A program made the translations under genes and the position numbers. A stretch of DNA of 64,000 nt, from assembly GCA_963969345.1 (NCBI GenBank), contig OZ017770.1, positions 9,123,246 through 9,187,245 of the forward strand, written 5' to 3'. This DNA is from Turbatrix aceti (Eukaryota > Nematoda > Chromadorea > Rhabditida > Panagrolaimidae). Within the stretch, counting starts at the first letter, position 1. Every line of letters begins with the position of its first letter. Below the pieces are notes generated by a model, which made no database searches, was not told where the DNA came from, and was given only the letters and a program-made list of their open reading frames with translations. Of this stretch, positions 58,264 to 64,000 are shown in pieces.

Positions 58264-59330
58264 ATGCAGCACGACGACAAGGACCCCAAAAAAGCTGTCC
58301 AGCAGCATAGCCTCAAACCTGTCGCTTTTGCTGCAACTGTTTTCAGTACCGTCGCTATTACATCATGCATGCTGGTATTTCCCCTGATTCTGCACTACGT
58401 TCAGACCCTGGAATCCAATGTACAACTGGATATTGAATTTTGTAAATCCCGGGCTAGAGATATGTGGAAAGAAATGCTGGAAATCAAGACGGGTGGCCGA
58501 AAAGATACCGATCGTCTTGTCCGAATTATCATGACCCAGCGTCGTCTGGAGAAACGTGATACCCTGGCTGATTTCTGGAACCGTCGATTGTCTGACTACC
58601 ATCAGCGTGATGACCCCTACGACCCCCCAAAGCCCACCGACGCTGCTGCAGAGAAGAAAGTTACTGATCAGTTCGTTGAAACCCCCTCAATCGGCTGTGA
58701 GTTCCTATTTTTTGCTAAAAAAATTATACATTTTTTCCAGGCTGTTCCTGCCAGCGAGGTGCCCCAGGTCCCCCAGGCCAAGCTGGCCGCGACGGACAGG
58801 ACGGCATCGACGGTGAACCCGGCCCGATCGGTCCCCAAGGCCCGCCTGCGCCTCCCGGACCTGACCCACAATCTCTCTTCCCTCCTCAATGCCCTTGCGA
58901 AGCCCCAATCGGCGAACCCGGACCCAAGGGCCCTTCAGGAACCGACGGACCCCCAGGCCCTCCCGGTCAAAACGGCGAAGATGGCAAGCCAGGAGATCAA
59001 GGCCCCCGCGGACCACCTGGTCTTCCCGGACAATCTGGCATGCCTGGTCGCGCTGGACCTCCCGGCGAACCCGGCACCTACCGCACGGAAGTCGGCCCAC
59101 CAGGTCGTCCAGGTTCCCCCGGTCGTCCAGGCTCACCTGGTCCCGTCGGTCCTCCTGGTGCACCCGGAGACGATGGAAAGACAGGTGCACCTGGAGCTCC
59201 TGGATTACCCGGTCCACCTGGTCCTCCCGGACCTCCAGGCCCCGTTGGTCCAGCTGGCAAGGCAGGAGACGCAGGTGCCCCTGGTGCTTGCGATCACTGC
59301 CCTCCGGCTCGCCTGGCTCCTGGATACTAA
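58264..59330 (+). CDS. Nematode cuticle collagen
   Basis: This is a structural protein of the cuticle. Exon 1 (ATG 58264) carries a cytosolic N-terminus, the membrane segment [20 protein letters not shown] and the Col_cuticle_N domain. After a single 44-bp intron the protein has Cys cluster CCSCQ. Interrupted Gly-X-Y blocks follow, with a CPCEAP break, and a final CDHC cluster near the end (PPARLAPGY). A basic QRRLEKRD in the N-terminal part fits the subtilisin-like processing site. The length is about 340 residues. An AATAAA occurs at 59380-59385. The collagen subfamily cannot be named. Confidence 0.95.
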
Positions 59331-59379
59331 ATTTAAATTTATGTACTAATTCACGATTTGTAAACAATAACAACATGTG

Positions 59380-59385
59380 AATAAA
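59380..59385 (+). terminator. Polyadenylation signal of the collagen gene
   Basis: AATAAA, 50 bp after the collagen stop, ends five bases before the stop codon of the convergent KIDINS220-like gene at 59390. Confidence 0.6.
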
Positions 59386-59389
59386 CCAA

Positions 59390-62300
59390 TCATCCGTGAT
59401 GAAGCAAACTTTCTTGAGAATAATGTTGAGCATCTTTTGATTCGTCATTTGTAGATTCTGCATCGCTATCACTATCCGAAGCAGGTGGGGTGATATGCAG
59501 TGATCCATTGCTGTCGATTTCCTCTTCTTTGATGCTGATCATGCGTCGCCGCAATCGAACACTTTCAGACTCGGATTGTCTTGATAAAACTTGCGGCATT
59601 GCCCTCGCCTTTGGCTGCGGGGGGAAGGAAACTGGTCTCGGCACGAATGATCGCATGATTTCGACGAAGAGTTTGATCAGAGTCCAGTCGCCGAGAGAGA
59701 TTTCGAGTTGCCGTTGCAAGTCTGCCAGGCTGCACGTTTGCAACACAAGTCCAGTGATGTTCTGTGTCGTAAAGCATTCGACGATGTAGGACCGAGTGTC
59801 GTCGTTGGAGAGCGGGAGGTGATCAATAAGGTTGACAACTTCGTCAACACTCATTCGCGCGAGCGGCTTTGTGAGTGATGACCAGACTCGCTGATCGGCA
59901 AACAGAGAATCGGCAGCAGGATGAACGACGCGGCTTTCCAGCTCCAAGTCTTCAGCTGCCTTGTCAAAGTCCTTTTTTTCTGCCGAGATGAGCTTGAGCA
60001 AGAACGGATCAAAGCTTGACGTGCATGGAATGAGTTTCCCGACCAAATTATACGTAAGTTGGCTTTCCTTCTTCAAATTATTTTTTTTCAAAAATTTTTC
60101 AAAACTCTTGGTACTGCGATCCAATTTTGTCAGTGCGTGTTTTGTCGGAAATTGGTGGTAGTGCTTGTTGTAGACATCGCTGAAGGACTTGTTTTCATTT
60201 CCTGCTTCTGATGCTTTTTCCAGGATCCAACCCGTTCGAAAAGGCCATTGCTCGATCATGGCAATCCAATTGAACAGCGTGCCCCATTCAAATTCAATTT
60301 CATAGGTTTTGAGAAGTCGGGCTGTCAGAGCGATGGAGTGAACTATCCTAAGGGCGGCGACTGGATGAAGCTGACTTATATCCGGATCAGAAGCCAGAAC
60401 TTCGTTGAGCGATAGCGGCTTACTGCCTGGGGGATGGGATGTGACTTGAGGCTGGATTTTTTGATCTTTGAGTGATATCACTGATTTGCGAAAAGTATCG
60501 CCCCATCCTTCTCCCTGACTTTCGCAGCGTCGTCGAAGGCTTAGTTGAAGGGATTTGACTGCGGTATGATTGAGGTAGAATGGCATGTTGATATTTCGCT
60601 TGAGATATTCGTAGCCGACTGTTCCGGAGCTTGCAATCGCGCGTTTTGCATTTTCATTGATCGCGTTGACGATCACGTGCGAGTCAAAAGCCAGGATAAC
60701 GATAAAAGGCAATCCCGGTCGAGAAGTGAAAAACAAAACCACTGAATCCAAGATTTTGATCATGGTTTTTGGCTCACAGTTATCCAGGCCGTCAATGATG
60801 ACAACGAGCCTCGTTTGACTGTTTGTAAACGCATCGAGCGTCCGTATCATTGCTACGAGGGCATCAACTTCTCTCTGGAGCTTTTGTATGAGTCTTTCAA
60901 ACGGCATGACGTGTATTCGATGTGCCAAAGCCTTCATTCTGTTTATGGGAGTATCAAAAATAGCGCGCTTGACGATAATGTACGCTGGCAGCATAATAAT
61001 TGTGCCTGATGCCGTAAAAAAAGTTATTGCCCAATGATAGTATTTTGGCGAATAATAAAGTCTGTCTTTGGCTCTTTCATTGGCAATTAGCGCCATCAGG
61101 GCGGCTATGAGCAGTGTTAATGACCCTGCAAAATATACGACAACTGGTATGCCAAATAGTGTTCGTAGCCTTCGAATGTGATAATGTGATGACGAAGTTC
61201 GAAATGCAGAAAACAATCTAACGGCTAGGAATCCAAAATGCTGTTCTGCGGATTCGTAGAATCCCTTGACCACGTGAACGAGCGCGTGCGAGCCTCCGAC
61301 GAAGAATAACCTGTGGTCACCGGCGAATAGGAAGCTTACAGGTGCAGATGCTAGCTCAGTCGGCGTTCGCTCGGGTGTATCAGACGTAAGAACCGAGTAA
61401 ACCAATTTTAGGCGTCTAGCTTTGCGGGCAAGAAACCCATAAAACTTGGGAAACCGAATCCACCATTGGAAACGCCGGTTGAGAAGGTAGAGCACGCAGA
61501 GGACAAATGCGAGACCAAATCCGAATATTGAAGCGTGATAAGTGAAGCTTGTACCCCATATTGCAGTCACAACCGTTGCTAAGGACAAACTTAGGAATGC
61601 TATGATCCCTAGCGTGATCAAGGCGCCCTGGATCGTAATTGACAGCTGAGCATTATCCAACCAACTTCTGGAAAAGCTTTTTATGGCGTCCTGGATCCTG
61701 GGCAGTAAAAGGGATTTTCCAGATCCCCACTTGGCAAACAACCCGATGGATAACGGCAGGTAGAGATTAGGCTTGCACGATATATCCGCCAAAATGTCGC
61801 TATAAGCATCGTAGCCCAGCATGCTCTTCCAATCCATGTCTGAACTCAGTGTTCCAAAAATAGACGGGAGCAGTGGCATAACATTTTCTTGGTCGATGGA
61901 ATAAGGCGTTTCACCTTTTTTGTTCGGCCGATAAAGCAGCTTTGAGTCACTGGGATTAGTCAGAAGTATCTGGACAAGTCTTGTTGACTTGGCACGAATT
62001 GCAATGTGCAGCGGATTATCGCCTGCATTGTCGAGTGATCCAATTTTTGCACCGTTGTTTACGAGCATTTGACACAATGACATGTCCTTATTTTTGACCG
62101 CGCGAAGCAGCGGTGAGTCGCCTTCTTTGTTTTTTATCTCCAGGTTTGGCTTTCGCTCTAGGATTGCCATGGCTATATCCACGTAGGATTTGTCTATGGC
62201 AAGATGAAGCGCGGTCCGGTTGTCGGAATCACGGGTGTTTACGTCAACATGCTTTTCCAGCAGCATGCGAACAATTTTGATATTTCCACTTCGAACGGCA

Positions 62301-63151
62301 TTTGACAGCACACTGCTCCCAAAATTGTCGGTCGTGTTTACGCTTGCATTGCTTTGCAGGAGTGTTTGTACGATGTCTGCGTAGCCCTCCCTGGCAGCAA
62401 TGGCGAGTGCTGTGTATCCGTTTTGGTCGGCAATGTCGACGTTAGGGTTGCACGCTAGTATGGCCTCGACAACTTGCCCGTAGTTGCCTTTCGTGGCCAT
62501 AATAAGTGCGCTGCAGTCCTGCATGCCTACGGCGTCAATGTAAATGCCAGCATTTAGTAAATCCACGACGATGGATAGAAAACCCCTTCTTGCCGCCCAG
62601 ATAAGCGCGGTGCTGCCAAATTTGTCGCACGCGTTGACTTTTGCGTTGTTTGACAACAAGACCTGAACAATATCCTCGTATCCCCGACCTGCAGCCACCA
62701 GGAGAGGAGTAAGCCTGTCTTCGTCGCCTACCACGTTGACATCTGCGCCGTGCCTTAGTAAAAGTTCGACAATTTCCTGCCGATTTTTGTACGTCGCCCA
62801 CAGGAGGGGTGTCCATCCCATGAGATCCGGCATGTCAATGTTCGCTCCGTAACGGAGCAAGACGCGAACAACATCGACATGCCCTCGGTGAGACGCGTCA
62901 AGCAGGGGTGTCCAGCCATCGTTGTCCGTCTCATCGACATCGATGGCGGTCACGAGGTGCGGTATGACCTTGGCGATACCTTGCTTTGCAGCCACGTGCA
63001 GAAATGTTTCTCCCAGATCGTTGCGCGATGATCGAAGTTGATCAAGAGTCAGGGGAATTTCAAAGTCCGGGGATGATCCACTTTCTAGCTTAGCGAATAG
63101 AAGATTGACGAATGAATCATCGGTTGTTGTCGTCGTGGTCGTCTCGCTCAT
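59390..63151 (-). CDS. KIDINS220/ARMS-like ankyrin-repeat KAP P-loop NTPase membrane protein
   Basis: KIDINS220 (ARMS) is a membrane scaffold in neurotrophin and PKD signalling. The 1,253-residue frame starts MSETTTTTTTDDSF. About a dozen ankyrin repeats fill residues 45-410 (DGWTPLLDASHRGHVDVVRV type). The KAP NTPase Walker A (SIGLFAKWGSGKSLLL) is near residue 470 and Walker B (LVVIIDGLDNCEP) near 790. Four hydrophobic segments lie inside the NTPase domain, between about residues 510 and 730, a family hallmark. A SAM-like helical stretch lies near 1130-1180 (TGLVLQTCSLADLQRQLEIS), then an acidic Ser-rich tail. The family is certain. Oddly, the whole gene is one exon, whereas every other complete gene here has introns. 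The C-terminal half is shorter than vertebrate KIDINS220, and no typical PDZ-binding end is seen (SLLHHG). Confidence 0.95.
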   Translation of the reverse strand: MSETTTTTTTDDSFVNLLFAKLESGSSPDFEIPLTLDQLRSSRNDLGETFLHVAAKQGIAKVIPHLVTAIDVDETDNDGWTPLLDASHRGHVDVVRVLLRYGANIDMPDLMGWTPLLWATYKNRQEIVELLLRHGADVNVVGDEDRLTPLLVAAGRGYEDIVQVLLSNNAKVNACDKFGSTALIWAARRGFLSIVVDLLNAGIYIDAVGMQDCSALIMATKGNYGQVVEAILACNPNVDIADQNGYTALAIAAREGYADIVQTLLQSNASVNTTDNFGSSVLSNAVRSGNIKIVRMLLEKHVDVNTRDSDNRTALHLAIDKSYVDIAMAILERKPNLEIKNKEGDSPLLRAVKNKDMSLCQMLVNNGAKIGSLDNAGDNPLHIAIRAKSTRLVQILLTNPSDSKLLYRPNKKGETPYSIDQENVMPLLPSIFGTLSSDMDWKSMLGYDAYSDILADISCKPNLYLPLSIGLFAKWGSGKSLLLPRIQDAIKSFSRSWLDNAQLSITIQGALITLGIIAFLSLSLATVVTAIWGTSFTYHASIFGFGLAFVLCVLYLLNRRFQWWIRFPKFYGFLARKARRLKLVYSVLTSDTPERTPTELASAPVSFLFAGDHRLFFVGGSHALVHVVKGFYESAEQHFGFLAVRLFSAFRTSSSHYHIRRLRTLFGIPVVVYFAGSLTLLIAALMALIANERAKDRLYYSPKYYHWAITFFTASGTIIMLPAYIIVKRAIFDTPINRMKALAHRIHVMPFERLIQKLQREVDALVAMIRTLDAFTNSQTRLVVIIDGLDNCEPKTMIKILDSVVLFFTSRPGLPFIVILAFDSHVIVNAINENAKRAIASSGTVGYEYLKRNINMPFYLNHTAVKSLQLSLRRRCESQGEGWGDTFRKSVISLKDQKIQPQVTSHPPGSKPLSLNEVLASDPDISQLHPVAALRIVHSIALTARLLKTYEIEFEWGTLFNWIAMIEQWPFRTGWILEKASEAGNENKSFSDVYNKHYHQFPTKHALTKLDRSTKSFEKFLKKNNLKKESQLTYNLVGKLIPCTSSFDPFLLKLISAEKKDFDKAAEDLELESRVVHPAADSLFADQRVWSSLTKPLARMSVDEVVNLIDHLPLSNDDTRSYIVECFTTQNITGLVLQTCSLADLQRQLEISLGDWTLIKLFVEIMRSFVPRPVSFPPQPKARAMPQVLSRQSESESVRLRRRMISIKEEEIDSNGSLHITPPASDSDSDAESTNDESKDAQHYSQESLLHHG

Positions 63152-63599
63152 GCTTCAAGAATGCATAAAAAGTTTGGGGTAATTAATTCTTTATTTATAT
63201 TCCAGTTATTTACCTTAGAGTAGAATAGAAATTTATGTAATTAAATCATGAAACAGCCAACAATTGCTAAATTCACAACACCACAGCCCGTCTGGATAAT
63301 GCATCTGCGTCTTGTCTTCCTTCTAACAACTGTGTGTCGATAGATAAGACCGCATGGGCAGTGGTACAAGTAGGGTATTGATCAACTCTCTTTTTTTTGT
63401 TGTCGAATACAAACAAATCTCTCTCTGTGCGTAACCATATGCTGATAACGGTTTATTCTATATATACAGAGCCATAACGCTGGATGAATATCATGATCAA
63501 GTTTTACCAAAACAAACAACAACGATATCAAACCGTCAAAATAATTACAACCTGTATTTTCTTTAAGTAATTTACGAACGAACACAAGTAGCATCATTA
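63152..63599. other. Short intergenic region
   Basis: AT-rich spacer upstream of the KIDINS220-like gene and downstream of the edge gene. Nothing coding is seen. Confidence 0.4.
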
Positions 63600-63969
63600 T
63601 TACTCGTCAATGTTGACCTGGGGTGCACTCTGTGCACGTCGAAGCTCGTTTTCCAACCAACTACTATCAAAGCCATCAGCCTCTGGAATATCATCAAACT
63701 GGAACGTCTTATTGGGCAACTCAATTGCAGAAGGCGAATTAAGGGGTGTCTCGGCGTCGACGTCGTCATCGTTGTCTTCGATTTCGTTGTCAGATGATGT
63801 GATCGTAATTCGGGCGGCAGGAATATCGGAAGGGTTGCATTGCTCGATTGGTGGTACTCCCGTTATGTACGACGTCGACAGGGATGTCATGCGTGTACAC
63901 GTAGACGCAGAGAATGAGTTTGCCAATGATGCGTCAAAGACCCCACTGCGCATTGCGAAGACGTTATGG
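63600..63969 (-). CDS. Last exon of an unidentified gene, cut by the window edge
   Basis: The minus-strand acceptor CTCTTCTTTAG (63980-63970) is followed by an open exon to a stop at 63600. It reads HNVFAMRSGVFDASLANSFS, then STSYITGVPPIEQ, an acidic stretch (SSDNEIEDNDDDVDAETPLN) and FQFDDIPEADGFDSSWLENE, ending APQVNIDE. It looks like a cytosolic, acidic, disordered tail with short-linear-motif candidates. No family is recognised. Upstream exons lie beyond 64000. Confidence 0.6.
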
Positions 63970-64000
63970 CTAAAGAAGAGATAGATAAAGCACAAATTAG

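Noticed and set aside
58705..59508. 267-codon minus-strand open frame
   Set aside because: Antisense of the collagen Gly-X-Y region, opened by its codon bias; it crosses the collagen 3' end and the KIDINS220 coding end.
1..64000. tRNA, rRNA, SL RNA genes or CRISPR arrays
   Set aside because: I looked for TTCGA-type T-loops with acceptor stems, for spliced-leader-like sequence and for regular repeat-spacer arrays, and found none that I could support by eye.

Overview
This is a eukaryotic window, almost certainly from a nematode. A typical nematode cuticle collagen is present, with the Col_cuticle_N domain, cysteine clusters and Gly-X-Y blocks. Nearly every gene is cut by introns of about 45-60 bp with T-rich TTTTCAG acceptors. 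Several start codons sit a few bases after an unpaired TTTTCAG-like acceptor, as expected for spliced-leader trans-splicing. Gene assignments come from reading protein families by eye. Exon joins were made by hand from GT-AG (once GC-AG) sites and frame continuity, so outer coordinates are firmer than individual exon edges.

Layout: an H-NOX soluble guanylate cyclase (896-3818, -) is followed by ERp44 (4240-5732, -), a concentrative nucleoside transporter (6956-9133, +) and a repeat-rich gap with a G/C-rich foldback array (about 9390-10240). Next are atlastin (12310-14371, -) and TM9SF3 (15087-17304, +) as a divergent pair, an unrecognised LEM-like protein (19540-20482, -), a small neuropeptide-like precursor (22022-22454, +) and a leishmanolysin-type M8 protease (22694-25355, -). 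Then come a tetraspanin (28271-29321, +), UNC-51/ULK kinase (30515-33478, +), a very long PCGF/Psc-type Polycomb protein (34017-37593, -), phosphorylase kinase alpha (41271-46037, +) and a PBX/CEH-20 TALE homeodomain protein (50803-52111, +). The last part holds glyoxalase II (54344-55302, -), a small GNAT-like protein (55636-56041, +), the CAAX protease RCE1 (56594-57565, +), the cuticle collagen (58264-59330, +), an intronless KIDINS220-like ankyrin/KAP-NTPase protein (59390-63151, -) and the last exon of an unidentified gene cut by the window edge (63600-63969, -).

The genes form no single pathway; this is an ordinary mixed chromosomal region. Loose themes are secretory and ER proteins (ERp44, atlastin, TM9SF3, RCE1) and neuronal signalling (guanylate cyclase, neuropeptide precursor, UNC-51, KIDINS220). 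The points most worth a second look are a guanylate cyclase whose cyclase domain has lost several substrate-contacting residues, a new-looking precursor with two identical LIQPPPLKR units, a Psc-like Polycomb protein of about 1,150 residues, an intronless KIDINS220 gene in an intron-dense neighbourhood, a GC-AG intron, and the self-complementary G-rich array.
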